From: Melastoma dodecandrum
Taxonomy: Eukaryota > Streptophyta > Magnoliopsida > Myrtales > Melastomataceae
DNA length: 64,000 nt
Direction of reading: 5' to 3'
Assembly (NCBI GenBank): GCA_029817715.1
Contig: JARUPY010000474.1
Span: 3,286,001-3,350,000 of the forward strand
Shown one piece after another: positions 33,299 through 46,000 of the stretch (within the stretch, counting starts at the first letter, position 1; every line of letters starts with the position of its first letter). Position numbers and translations under genes: made by a program. The notes below the pieces were generated by a model. That model was not told where the DNA came from, searched no databases, and saw nothing but the letters and a program-made list of their open reading frames with translations.

Positions 33299-35735
33299 TG
33301 TTACACTAAGAGGGGGGGTGAATTAGTGTTAATCTCCAAAATTGGATTTTAACCCTTTTTCGTTTTACCCCGCAGCGGAATGAAAAGCTTCTGTTAAACA
33401 GAGCCTGTAAGTTTCTGTAAGACAGAACGTTTGATTGTGTACGCAAATTTGTTTGATGGACACAAGGATTTTTATAGTGGTTCAGCAAATTGCTTACGTC
33501 CACTCTTCACCCAGATATTTGGATGGTTTCCACTCAAATGTATCTCAGTACAAGTTACACAAGTGATAGCAACTAAAAGCAGACCCGTAGGGTTCTGTAC
33601 AATAGAGGCTTGAGTGGCAGAACACAGACCAGAAGGTTCTGTGCCGTAGAGGCTCGTTATGTAGCACAAACCCGAAGGTTCTGTACTATAGTAACTTAGG
33701 CTCAATACAGACCAGAAGGTTCTGTATCGTAGAGGGTAAGGCACAACACAGACCAGAAGGTTCTGTGTCGAAGAAGCTTAGGCACAACACAGACCAGAGG
33801 GTTCTGTGTCGAAGAAGCTTAGGCACAACACAGAGGGTTCTGTGTCGAAGAGACTTAGGCACAACACAGACCAGAGGGTTCTGTGTCGAAGAGACTTAGG
33901 CACAACACAGACCAGAGGGTTCTGTGTCGAATATGTTAACCTTCTATAGCACAGATCAAGTGATTCTGTACTAGAGACGTCAACCTTCTATAGAACAGAT
34001 CCAAGGATTCTGTATCACAGAAGGTATAGCACAGACCGTAAGGTTCTGTACCGAGTATGTCAATCCACAACAGAAGGTTTTGTATAGGAAATGACTTAAT
34101 TGAAAAACACAGATCTAAAAGATTCTGTACCAAGGGTAGTCGACCTTCTACTGAACAGACCGTGAAGTTCTGTAGTAAAAGTGACAAGTAAAATGTATGC
34201 ACAGACCCGTAGGGTTCTGTACTACAGAGAGTTGTACAGACCGTAAGGTTCTGCACTAAAGTAGATTCAGACCTGAAGGTTCTGCTCTACAGGAGGTTAT
34301 ACAGATCCGAAGATTCTGCACAATAGAAGGTTGCACGCGTTAACGTGACTAACAAGGTAGCAAGTGCGCAATCCCTCAAGGATAACGACTTCGTGGCGTA
34401 CCCCACGCGAGTACGTAGCGAACCCTACGCAAGTAGACAACGTTCCCTTTGTCTTAGGGTGGACAACGTATCCTTTGTCCTAGGATGAACAGCGTGCCCT
34501 CTGTCCTGGGGTGACAGCCTTCCTCCTGTCCTGAGGTGACAGCCTTCCTCCTGTCCTGAGGTTGAACAGCGTTCCCTCTGTTCTGGGGTGACAGCCTTCC
34601 TCCTGTCCTGAGGTGACAACCTTCCTCTTGTCCTGAGGTGACAACCTTCCTCTTGTCCTGAGGTGACAGCGTTCCCCCTGTCCTGAGGTTCCTGCACACA
34701 GAGCTCTACACAACAGAAGCTGGTTAGTCCCTCACCTTCTGTGCTCCCGAGGTTCAGCCCTTCTCTCCGGCCCGCTGCACGTTGCCCACGTACACAACGC
34801 TTCCAACAACGTATCCTGCAGCTTCCAACCGAGTCCCTCGAGCCCCCGAGTCACTCTCCCAGAAGACTTCACCGACGATGCAGCCTTCCGTTGGTAGTGC
34901 TCTTCGTGTGACTAACTCGAACGAATGAAAGAACTAAAGCTCAAGCACACGCTGTCTCTGATCAGAATAGAATGGGAAAAAAGAATTGTCTTATGGTATC
35001 GTATCTTAATGGGAGAGAGAGCATGGCCTTTTATACACAAAGTCTAAGAAGAAAATATAAATGGGAAAAGATAAAAACGAAATCTGCAAAACAAGAAATT
35101 AAAAGTTAGTTTACAAAATAGATAAAATAATAGACACGTGCATACATTCAGCAAGGAAGATAATCATATCAAAATAAAATAAGAATATGATAGTTTCCCT
35201 AAATAATGCAGCACAGAAGGTATCGCAGAAGGTTCTGCTCGATAGCCTTCTACAAATGAAAATAATCGAAGATTTATTTCCATTAGGGTAATAATTCGTT
35301 CCATCCTGTTAAAGATACATAGGAGGACGTATCTAGACAGGTGGTAGTGATAGGTTTGCAAATAACGGTCGTATAGTGGTCAATTAAGCTTACAGAAGCC
35401 TGTAGACCGTCTAGTAGAACCTTTCCATAAATAGAGATCTTATTTCCTTCTATAAGAAATATTATCTCCAATATGATTATTTGGAAACCAAATCGTGGTA
35501 ATTTGATCAGATAAATATCTTAATCAAATTAAGCATATTTCGTAATTAAATAATTGAAAACTAATCATTTAATTACAAAAATAATTCTTACAAGAAGTCC
35601 TTAATAATAGAAGCTTCTGTAGAATAGAATGTTCGACCTTCTGTAGTACAGAGGGTCAGGCTTATCATCAAAGCCAAGAATGTTCGACCTTCTGTGGCAC
35701 AGAGGTCTGGCTCATCATCAAAACCTTTTCCAACA
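33299..35735 (-). repeat. Copia 5' LTR
   Basis: 2437 bp, near-identical to 22669-25099. The internal 41-bp array (about 33735-33930) differs slightly from the other LTR in unit composition. Confidence 0.95.
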
Positions 35736-35740
35736 GTCTT

Positions 35741-36901
35741 CCCTGCGACATTCCCTATGAACCTCCGCAGGTAATTAACTCTTCCTAGGAAAGCTTGCAA
35801 TTCTTTCTTATTTTTTGGTGCCGACAGGCTCTGAATGGCTTTCACTTTATTTTGATCAACCTCAATGCCACGTTGATGCACTAGGAAACCTAGGAAATGC
35901 CCCGCCCTGACTCCAAAGGCACACTTAAGAGGATCCAACTTTAGTTGGTGGGTCCTCATTTTCAAAAAGGCACTTCTCAAGTGTTCAATATGCAGTTCTT
36001 CCTTCGTCGACTTAACCACTATGTCGTCGATGTAGACCTCTATTGTTTTCCCTAGATATGCATCAAATATGGTGTTCATCGCTCGCTGATAGGTGGCCCC
36101 AGCATTTTTCAAACCGAAAGGCATTACTACCCATTCGAAAATGCCTAGTGGACACCTAAACGCAGTCTTGTGAATGTCTTCTTCCGCGATGAAGATCTGG
36201 TTGTAACCCGAAAAGCCGTCCATAAAGGACATGACTTGATGGCCCACAGTTTTATCTATAAGGTCATCTGCGGCAGGCATAGGGTATTCATCCTTAGGAG
36301 TAGCGCGATTTAAATCTCTTAAATCCACGCAAACTCTGATCTTTCCATTTTTCTTTAATACAGGAACGATGCTAGATATCCATTATGTATACCGTGAAGT
36401 CCTTATATATCCTGCTCGAAAGAGCTTTTTTACTTCTTCAAACACCAATTTTTTGACTTCTCTAGACATTCGTCTTGGAGCCTGTTGCACTGGTTTAAAA
36501 TCTTTCTTGATAGGTAAAGTGTGTTCCACTAGCCTATGATCTAGTCCCGGCATTTCGGTGTAATCCCAAGCGAAACAATCTTTGAATTCCTCAAGTACGC
36601 CCTTGAAATCATCAAAAAATTCTTTATTTATTGATGAACTAATGAAAAGATTCCTAGGAGAAGCCTCGCTTCCCAAATTAACACTGACCAAGGGGTCACA
36701 CGGAATCATCAAGGATTCACGACCATTATCACCACCAAGACTAGTGGATACGGGGTTATTACAAGCATCAGGCGCTCTAAGCCCTGCTGAATTTATTGCT
36801 AGAGATGATGTAGACTGGTCCCAGAAACGTCCTTCTTTATAAACTCGGAGTCGCTGGAGGACATCAGCGACTGTCGCATTCCTCTCTTCACTCTGGTCCA
36901 T
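35741..36901 (-). pseudogene. Gypsy pol, 5' part: reverse transcriptase, with stop
   Basis: Starts at 36901, overlapping the end of gag-pro by 14 bp in a different frame. It holds the RT start (IKKDFKPVQQAPRRM, then GYIRTSRYT), after which an in-frame TAA at 36383-36385 replaces the Glu codon normally found before the WISSIVPVLKKNG block. The frame then stays open through RDLN, FSGYNQI, MPFGLKNAGATYQRAM and YIDDIVVKS to the copia insertion at 35740. The nonsense codon and the insertion both inactivate it. Confidence 0.92.
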
Positions 36902-39900
36902 AAGTTCCTTCCTTCAGGAGTCTATCGGGCTCCAACTCCGCACCATGGTTCTGTTGGCTTTCCATGGCTCTTTCTTCTGCGTGGCCGTTTGTGCTTCCTT
37001 CAGCAGGTTTCTCCCCTGAATTGACATCTTGCAGGACTTCCTCTATGGCCTTGTCAGTAAACTCATCTCCCCATCCTGTTGGAACAATCGGGCCAGACTC
37101 TGGCTTGGGGTGTGACGTCCCATAGTCCACAATGTAGTCGAACTTTCCGGAAGGCTGGCCCAGGGGTCCGACTGTAGGATCGCCCAGCTCGTATCGCTGA
37201 TGCAGAGTAAGGTCTTTTACGGTCTTGCTTGTCTCTGCGTGCAAAACACCTCTATCACAACAGGAATAACCATCAGCCTTAACAATCTCAACCTCAGAAT
37301 CAAGCCATAATATTAGTTCCCTATGTAAAGTAGATGGTATAGCGGCGGCTTTATGAAGCCAATCGCGACCAAGCAAGGCGTTGAAAGTGGGAATTATGTC
37401 TATGACAAAAAAGGCAGTTTCTTTTTCCTGTCGACCCACACCTAAGTGTACCGAAAAGATTCCTAAGCATTCCGATTTCCTGCCATTGAATCCGCTTACG
37501 GCTACATCCGTTTTTATCAGGTCGCACGGCTTATATCCAAGCATTTCAAACCTGGATAACGGCAATACGTTTATAGTAGCTCCATTGTCTACTAAGACGC
37601 GGTTCACCACAGTGCCATCAAAGGTAGCAGTGATGTACAAGGAATGCATGTGTTGCTTCATACTATCTGATGGCTTCTTAAGCCAATGGAGTGGGAAACC
37701 CGATGGGTAAATCAATGGACGAGGAAGAGGTGGCTTACCTCTAGAAGCCTCTGAATTTTTCGCTTTGGCGAAGTCCATAGGCAAAGTGATAGCATTACAA
37801 CTCACGATCACCTCTTTGCTAGGATTAGCATCACTCGGGATCTCACTCCGAAGAGGAGTATAGTCGAAACTTGAGCCAGGCTCTTCCGAGTGGTCCGTAG
37901 ACTCGTTGCATTCGGCCTCCGCGTTTGGTTTCTTCACATAGAGTTGGGCATACGGAGCGACCAATATTGGGGCAGGTCTAGGCCTTTTGGCGATGTGACT
38001 TAGACGTCTGTCTCTCCTTTTCCGGGTCTGTAGTGGTAAAGTTGTTCTACCCACGGCTTTCTGCCAATATTTTGAAGGATTAGTCACCTTCACCATTCTT
38101 GATTTCTTAGAATCAATAGTGGCCTGACATACCTCTACGAAGTCCTTGACAAGTGGATCATATCCCATGACTGTTTGTGACGGTTCCTGTTTCATTTCTG
38201 GATTAAGTAAGGGGTCCTGAGTACCTGTAGTCGCAGGGTGAGCTGGCTGGACCACGATCTCTCCATTTGCTGATAAGTCTACGAGCTTGAGAAAATAGCT
38301 CACGCAGCATGCCGTACAGAGTTGCGTGATCAGAATCCTATTTCGTCCGATCAGTTTACACTTCTGGCACAGCAACCTCTCATCCAAGAACTGAGCAATC
38401 GGTGGTCCCATTTGGATTGCTTGGGCGTCCACTTTATGCGAGCCATACTTTGTCTTAGCTCCTTTCCTCTGTGCTTCATCGCCTCGCTGTGCCCTGTCAG
38501 TCGCACCTGCTAGGGGGTGCGATTCATGGGTGCGACCATCATTTTCCTGCTTAGCTTTGTGCTGGGTCAGCGGATTGTCGAACTCCAAATGTCGCCTGGA
38601 GCGTTCTTCAGCATGAGAGCGGTGTTCGGGCGTCCTTCCTCTACCATGAGGACCACCTCTGCCCCCTCGAATCGCTGCCCTACGTTCCTGACCCGTAGGG
38701 CTTTTGAATCCTCTTTGCAGATTATTTGGGGCAACCCGTGGTCCCGGGGAACCTAATCCCATCGCCACCTCCTCAAGTGGGGTTAGGTCATACCAGGTGT
38801 CGCCCTGATTGGCTTGCAGATACTTCCGAAAGGTGTTACACCTATCAGTAGTGTGTGTGTCATCCATGTGCCAACAGCAAAGATTCCCAGCAATTGCCTT
38901 GGCTGGGCAGGTAATTACCCCTTTATCAGCCAGTCTACATAATAGGGCGTTTGCCACCATGGTCTCTCCAGAGGTTTTTGTGTCCTGCAGAGAGAAATCG
39001 TTGTCAGCCTCTATGAGATTTATGTCTACATCAGAAATGTCAAACATATGAATGGCGACTTCATCATCAAACGGTTTCTCGTCAACCATAGTGACTTCGT
39101 CGACTTCAGGAAAACATAACTCTTTTGCCTCTATGAGGTCTTGAATAATGTTCCTAAAGGATAAACAATCTTTGGTCGTATGTGTAAACGATCCATGCCA
39201 CTTGCAAAAATTCCTAGATTTTTCTCTATCTGTCTGGGGGGTCCTGTGGCCCGGTTTCAACTTAATTCGTTTTCGCTGGAAGAGCCAGTCGAAAATCGCA
39301 TCAGCTTTGTCCACATCAAAAGAGTACTTCCTTTCCTCCCCTGTTTTCTGGGATGCTTTCGCTTTGGAATTCCTCCGTGCTAAAGGCTCACAAACGGTGG
39401 CCTCCCCTTTTATGAACTCAGCCATATCTACCTCAACAGTCTCTAGCTGATAGGTGCGCGTAGACTGGGCTTCTTCCAACAATAATTGATGGTACTCAGT
39501 TGCTCTCCTGGCGAGATCATAAAGGTCAATGAACCTCTCTCCTTGTAATTTCTTTTTGAAAGGGATGGATAAGACATTTAATGCCACCATGAGTTGGTCT
39601 CTTTCCGGAATTGCTGGTCTACAGCGAAGCAGCGCTTTCCGCAAGCGCATCAGAAACTGCCCTGGATGCTCACCGGCGACTTGCTTCAAGCGCATCACCT
39701 CAAAAATCGACAGGGGTAAGTCCAAGCGGGCAAATGCCTTCATAAAGTTACTTTGCATTTCCGCCCAAGATGCCACTGATCCAGGGGGTAGACTAGCATA
39801 CCATGTAAAGGCGTTTCCCGTGAGAGAATTTGGAAACAACTTTAGTTTCCAAAAATCATTAGCCGCAGCTTCCCCGAGTTGATGGGTGAATCGCGCTATA

Positions 39901-39917
39901 TGCTCCAGAGGGGTCAT
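36888..39917 (-). pseudogene. Gypsy gag (main part) and protease
   Basis: A 1009-codon frame beginning in the middle of gag (MTPLEHIARF, the retrotransposon gag domain, with NSLTGNAFTWYASLPPGS). Two C-x2-H-x4-H-x4-C finger-like motifs follow: CKWHGSFTHTTKDC near residue 238 and CWHMDDTHTTDRC near 349. An aspartic protease with the VDNGATINVLP active site (DNG in place of the usual DSG/DTG) and the GRDWLH partner motif lies in the last third. The true gag N-terminus is in another frame upstream because of a one-base loss near 39940. The tail is Glu-rich. Confidence 0.9.
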
Positions 39918-40852
39918 CTCATCCTCGCCTGAGAAGCGGGTGAATCAGGCACTCTGTACCCCCTAGGCAAAGGGAAATCCCTGTCAACGTATGCCGGATA
40001 AGGACTTCTGTAGAAGTTGGGATCGTCCTGTCTCACGACTCTAGGTACCATCTGTTCTAGCCCTTGGGCTATCGTTTCCCTCAAATTTAATGGGGGTGGA
40101 TGGTCAACCGGCTCTCGTACAGGGTCTTGACCCCATATTTCTCCTGCGTAAGGCGCTCTTTCAACGCCCTTTGCTGGCACTGAGTCTACAGGGGCTTTAG
40201 CATAAAAACTTTCCACCCGAGATGGATCCCTTGCGCTTGGCAAGTCCCCTGGCGGAATTTCATCTATAGGAGATTTTCCAGGTCGACGAGCGGAGACAGA
40301 AGGTACATATCTGTTTGTCTCGCCTTGAGATTCGTCGTACTCGTCTTCTGGATTTGCCGCGTAGACGGCATTTTGCCTCCATCCTGTAGGCGATCTAGAA
40401 GTGGGTCTAGAAGGAGATGTCCCATCCCTTGATTCCGCAGGATATTGGTTATCACTATTCCAAGGATCATTTTTTTGAAACGAGACACTCCTTCTCTCGG
40501 TGCGCCGCGCATCCCCCATAAAGGAAAATTCCCTGTCTACGGGGTTACTTCTTCCTGCAACAGCGCTGGGCCTATTTAAGGCACTGATTTGCTCTAGAAT
40601 CCGAGTCATGTTACTTTCCAGTCCAGATATTCGTCTGTCGACCAGATTTCTCATATCACTGAACTCTTTGTGAAATTCGAGTCTGGATATGAATTCGAAG
40701 GGTGTATGCGCTCCGAGATCAGTTTGACTGGCATTCACCTGGCTACTTAGAGTCGCATCGCCCACGTTTGTGTTTCCTTCTGCGGGAACACCATCTCCAT
40801 CTAATGGAGGTGGGAGATCTCGGTTAGTTCCGCTTCTGGTATTTTTCGACAT
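39914..40852 (-). pseudogene. Gypsy gag N-terminal part, frameshifted
   Basis: From the ATG at 40852 (MSKNTRSGTNRDLPPPLDGDG). A longer frame starts inside the LTR at 40942, but the internal ATG matches the gag start of the related element at 53275. Contains FEFISRLEFHKEFSDMRNLV and a Pro/Arg-rich region. Near 39940 one base is missing, so the frame ends at 39914 while the gag domain continues in the next frame (36888-39917), with an ATGA overlap created by the shift. Confidence 0.88.
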
Positions 40853-40882
40853 CAGCAAATGCGAAGTACTTTCTTCTCTCCC

Positions 40883-40897
40883 ACTGTGGTGGCCAAA
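40883..40897 (-). other. Gypsy primer binding site candidate
   Basis: On the minus strand TTGGCCACCACAGTGG lies a few bases after the 5' LTR. The related element has TTGGCGACCACAGTGG at the same place (53232-53247). I cannot assign the tRNA. Confidence 0.6.
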
Positions 40898-40901
40898 GAC
40901 G

Positions 40902-41844
40902 TGTTCGCATAGGAAACGGACTACGTCGGAAATATTTGGCAATTGGACTCACAGGGATTTGTATGTGGTCGGCAGAAAGATGAATTTCAATGATAAATAA
41001 TACGACTGATTACAAATTCGAAAACTTACAGAAGTAAACGAACGCTTACAGCCATAAAAAATGAAGGAAAAATGGTGGGATGGATGATGGAGACGTTGTA
41101 GACTTGCTGCTGAAGGTGCGACTGAGGCCGACGTCGCCTGCTGATGCCGTAGACCCGGTACAGTGCGCTGTAGACTTGGTGCTGACGTCACTGCTGACGT
41201 TGTAGACTTGGTGCAGTGCGATGTAGACTTGTGCCTTATGAAGCAGAGCCTGGCAAAGGTTGAATGCAGATGCCAAGGCCTTGGATGAACGTCTTAGTGG
41301 CGGAGGGTTGTTGTCTCGGTTACGGTTGCTCGCCGGGACGGTGGAAGTGCTGGCGGAAGGTTTGTCACCAAAGCTACGGTTGCTCACTCTGGTGTTGAAA
41401 GTAGTGGCCAAATAACCCAGGCCGAGGTATCTACTAAAGTCTAAGGGTGACGAGCAATGCAAAGCTTGTGTTTGGCTGATTGATCGTGTCTTTTCTAAGG
41501 AAAGTATGTTCCCCTTTTATACTAAATCTCGATAGATCTTTATACGCTGCACACGTCCCCGAAAAATCCCTTGAATCGTGGCTCGATCTTAACTCCTCTC
41601 CGGGGATCTCGGAGTCTGTTTTTCTTAGAGATTCTTCTAACCTCCACTTAGTGAGATCGTGTGTGGGACGTGTCCAGATGAGTTGTAGACTTAGCTCACA
41701 CTCGTATTTAAAAGGGGTTTTAGACTTAGGCTATTACGGACTGATATTTTGGCTCAGTCGATGGGCTGTAGACTTAGCTGAAGCCCGTGTTCTAATATGG
41801 GCTGTAGACTTACCACAGGCCCAGAGTATCTTATCGTGTCAACA
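40902..41844 (-). repeat. Gypsy 5' LTR
   Basis: 943 bp, partner of 18023-18965. Differences are mostly C/T and G/A transitions, as expected from decay of methylated DNA. Confidence 0.95.
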
Positions 41845-43010
41845 ACATCGTAAAGTAATTGAATGTAAGTTAAAAAGAAATACAATACTGGAATTGAATC
41901 AAACAGTACTGAATTATAGGTCAACACTTACCGACATAACGTGAACGAAAAAAACAATAAAAGAACTTGAGGACGATTGCGAGGTGCTTTACGACGATCG
42001 GCGACAGATGAACAACAACTACGGGGAAGCTTTCAAATATTAGGAAAAAAGAAAGTAAAATTTGAGTTCTGTGTTTGAGTTGTGTTATGTGTTTTTTATT
42101 TTAGTTATGTTTAATCCTTTTTATATTCTAGATCATATGCACAATCTGATTCCTATTTTGTAGGAGTCATGTACCTCTGCTCCAACTGACCCTCTGAATT
42201 TGTCACGCGTCATGCTCTCCTAACGTAACCTCACGTGATTTGATGTAAATCTCCTAGAGATATTACAGTCTCTCGAATAGTAAGAGGCTATTCAAGTCTC
42301 GAATTGCATGGGATTTATCTATGACATACTCAAGAAGTTTCTTGAGTAGCGTTGATCTTGAGCCCTTATTTACAAGGCACTTCTCAAGTAGTGCTCATGC
42401 GAATTTCTCGAGTAGAGTTAATATTAGTTCCATGTTAACGTCAAGTGGTGCTAGCAGTCCTATTACCTCTTCCCCCGTTAAGGACGATGCCAAAAATTAA
42501 CGTGTCTAACGCCCCTCCCTCTATTTTCTATTAATTCCAAAAAAGAATCCCAACGAGAAAATCTCTTCCTGCCATTCCAAATATCTCGGGGAGGGTGGAA
42601 ACGTAACGAGTATTTGGGATTCGCCAGCTCTATCGCCTCCTATTTTCCAACACAACCTCCCCCCCCCCCCACCCAAGACGAAACCTCGTCGGTTGTCTCG
42701 TTCTCCTCCATTCTATCCTTCCCTCGTCGTCGTCGTCGTCTCCGTAAAGCTTCATATTCCTCCTCCTTTGTCTGCACCTCGTCGAAATAACGTGCCATTC
42801 CCACGAACACGTTATTTGCCATTTGCCTCGTACCACCTGTTTTGCTTTGTCCAAACCAAATAACGTCGGCCATTTCGGCCGCTTCTTTGACTCCCCTGCG
42901 ATCCCGTTACTGTTCCTAGGAGTTTTGATAAAGTTCCCGCCTTGTTTGCAGATTAGGGGAGGGATCTTTCTCTGTGTTCTCCTGTCGCGTTCTTTTCGAT
43001 CGGGGCAAGG
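41845..43010. other. Intergenic; promoter and 5' UTR of LACS gene
   Basis: AT-rich start, then a region with repeated CTCAAGTAG/TTGAGTAG words (about 42290-42420), a C homopolymer (42656-42670) and a GTC trinucleotide run (42725-42742). A pyrimidine-rich leader precedes the ATG at 43011. Confidence 0.5.
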
Positions 43011-46000
43011 ATGAAGTACCTGATAGAAGTCGAGAAGGCTAAGGAGGCCGAGGGCGGGAGTCCGTCCGTGGGTCCTGTTTACCGCAGCGTCACTGCCAAG
43101 GACGGCTTGACCCCACCCGTTCCCGGCTTGGACTGCTGCTGGGATGTTTTCCGGTTGGTTTTCTTCGTTCTTCTTCTTTATATCATGATTACATGCAAGA
43201 TCGTTCAGACTTATGCATTTGGCGGCAAAGAAGGTGAATTATTATGACTTCTTTTTTATGGAGTAAGTTGCGATAACCTCGGATAATTATGCTAAACGCT
43301 AGTTTTTCTTTGGCTGGAGAAGATGCAATTGTTTGCATTCATCTACCGTGATTTATTGATTTCATTCTGTGGCTACTGTTGTATGCATTTGTTTAGTCTT
43401 GTCATTGCTTAAAATGGTTCTGCTGAAGAATTCATTGATTGCTTCCTGGAATGATAATCCTCCTGTTTGTTTGATTTCACAGCGATGCGGTCGAAAAATA
43501 TCCTAATAACCGTATGTTGGGTCGGCGTGAGATAGTGGATGGAAAGGTTGGGATTCAGCAAATCACCTGTGAGATATTCTAGTTCCTTTTTCTCTGGTCA
43601 GGCTTTTGTTTTGATAGTTATTTGTAATTTCCTGAAGGCCGGGAAGTATGTTTGGCAAACATACAAGGAAGTATATGATATTGTCATCAGACTTGGAAAG
43701 GCCATCCGCAGCTGTGGGGTGCAACCGGTATGCAGTGCAGTTCATCAAGGTTTAGGACATTGTTCGCAGAAATGTGTGCTGACATGTCAATATGTTTTGG
43801 ATTAGGGGGAGAAATGTGGCATTTATGGCGTCAATTCCCCGGAATGGATGATGAGCATGCAGGTCTGCGTCTGCCTGTCTGTTACTTCCTATGCCTAATC
43901 GTTGATAATTATTAGGATAGCACTAAACGTTAGCAGAACTGACAAAGTTATTCTGTAAGCCGTGCTAGTTGCTGGAGTTTTATTTTCAATTGTTCCAGAT
44001 GCTTGGCCTGGCCAGGTTCAGAGGTTTCCTCATACAGCCAATAAAATAATTACAAAGTTTGACGTAAATATTGAACGATTGGAAGTTTTCTTTACTTCCA
44101 ATGAAACGTCGATGCTTGGGACAAACCAGTAAAACTTATCAGTAGAGGCTTCAGAGGAGTTTATACTTCTTCTTTGTTGAGAGTGTTACACTGATGTTGC
44201 ACGAGAGCTAGTCTCTAGGATGGAGATCAAGGAGATGGTGGATTAGTTTAATCCCTTCGTAAAGTTCATGTGCACTTGATGAGCGCTTGGCTTTTGCCTT
44301 AATATATGTGTGGGAGTATCTACAGTTCTTTCTTTATCCTGTATTCTGATAAATCTGAAAACTATCGCAGGCTTGCAATGCTCATGGGCTTTATTGTGTG
44401 CCTTTGTATGACACTTTGGGTAGGTGCTAACCTCGTTCTGTAATTTTTCTCACTTCTGCGTCTGGATATTGCTAACTTGGTCATGCTGGTCCCAGTGGAT
44501 TCAAAACAGATTTGATCCTTCCCATGAGATCCGCCTTTCATGCCGAATTGTTTCAAATGGCCTGATGACATCACTCTTATTATAAGATCGCATTCTTTCC
44601 TGCTGTTTGTAGGTGCCGGTGCTGTGGAATTTATTATTTGTCATTCAGAAGTTTCGATTGCTTTCATAGAAGAGAAAAAGATTTCCGAGGTATGAAAGCC
44701 TGATTGCGTTAGTAGTTTGGAAATGTTAGGTAAGTGATATGTGGAAAGGATTCCTTAGTTTGGCTTTAGCCCGATAAGTATCTGTCGAAATGGTCTAGTC
44801 CCACGTATTATAGCAGTGACCCTATTATTGCTTTTCTTTTGATTTCGGTTTCTGAAACATGAAATGAAGAGCTGAAATGGTTTTCCCTTCTTCTGCAGTT
44901 ACTAAAGACATTCCCAAACGCAACAAAATATTTAAAAAGTAAGTCGAAGACTAGATTTCCCCTTATTTGTCGACTTACATGCTACTCATCTCTTACACGC
45001 CTTTTGTTTTGCCAGCTCTTGTGAGCTTTGGCAAGGTTTCTCCTGATCATAAGGAAGCAGTAGAGAAGTATGGATTGGCAATACATGCCTGGGAAGACTT
45101 TCTAAAGCTGGTTGGTCTTTAATCGGTGCAATTACAAGTAAAATTGAGATCAATGGTGCTTTAATATCTTGTCACAGAGCGGAGTATAGAACTGCACTGT
45201 TGCAAAGCTTGGCATAAATAGCTGTCCTAATGCAGAATTCTACTCGTGTTACAGGGAGATAATGAGAATTATGATCTTCCGGAGAAGAACAAGAGCGATA
45301 TCTGTACAATTATGTACACCAGCGGGACAACTGGTGACCCCAAAGGTGTTATGATCTCAAACGAAAGCATTCTAGCAATAATTGCTGGAGTGAAGTCCCT
45401 GCTATCAAGCGTGAATGAATCGGTATGAAGATCTCCTGCCATTAGCTCCAAGAAAATATGTGATTATACACCAGTTGTACCGAGATGTTACCCTCGTAGC
45501 TTGACTATGCAATCAAACTTTTAACTCCCAATGGGAAACTTGACAGCTTAGTGAGAAGGACGTGTATATGTCGTATCTTCCTTTGGCGCACGTATTTGAC
45601 CGGGTGATTGAGGAGTGCATTGTTCATCACGGTGGCTCCATAGGATTTTGGCGAGGGGTGAGTGGAAACCCCACTACTTATTCCTTTTATGAAACCAAAC
45701 GGGAAGGTCACTGTTTTCCCCTGATGTTCACAGGATGTGAAGTTGTTGGTAGAGGACCTTGGGGAGTTGAGGCCGACTATTTTTTGCGCCGTTCCTCGTG
45801 TGCTGGATAGAATTTACGCAGGTTAATTTATTTCTGGGAAATTGGTCTCTTCAAAAGGACGTTTTCCTGTTATGCGCCTATTGATCAGTATTCCATCCAA
45901 AGAGAAAAGCTTGCCAAGCAGTCGGCGTAGACCGTATTTCCTGTTTGAAAGAATTCGTCATGCATATCTTGCTTTGTTTGCAACATCAATATCTGGTACA

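Larger units (their letters stand above)
22669..35735 (-). mobile_element. Ty1/copia retrotransposon, SIRE/Maximus type, nested
   Basis: LTRs 22669-25099 and 33299-35735, TGTTA...CCAACA, flanked by an exact 5-bp duplication GTCTT (22664-22668 and 35736-35740) inside the gypsy pol. Minus-strand order is 5' LTR, primer site, leader with tandem repeats, gag-pol ORF, a second sense ORF, polypurine tract, 3' LTR. Long LTRs, a single gag-pol frame and an extra ORF after pol are the hallmarks of the SIRE/Maximus branch. LTRs look about 98-99% identical by eye, and all ORFs are open, so this copy is young and structurally complete. Confidence 0.96.
18023..41844 (-). mobile_element. Ty3/gypsy retrotransposon, Tat type, with nested copia
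   Basis: The LTRs at 18023-18965 and 40902-41844 are both 943 bp, start TGTTCGC and end GTCAACA. The flanks are CCATC (18018-18022) and ACATC (41845-41849), a target duplication with one mismatch. The element is transcribed from the minus strand, so the right LTR is the 5' one. Order in that direction is gag, protease, RT, [13-kb copia insertion], RNase H, a second (archaeal-type) RNase H, and integrase. An antisense plant-mobile-domain ORF sits before the 3' LTR. The dual RNase H and extra ORF are typical of the Tat branch. By eye the LTRs differ at roughly 40 positions, so the insertion is not recent. Gag and RT are broken. Confidence 0.95.
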
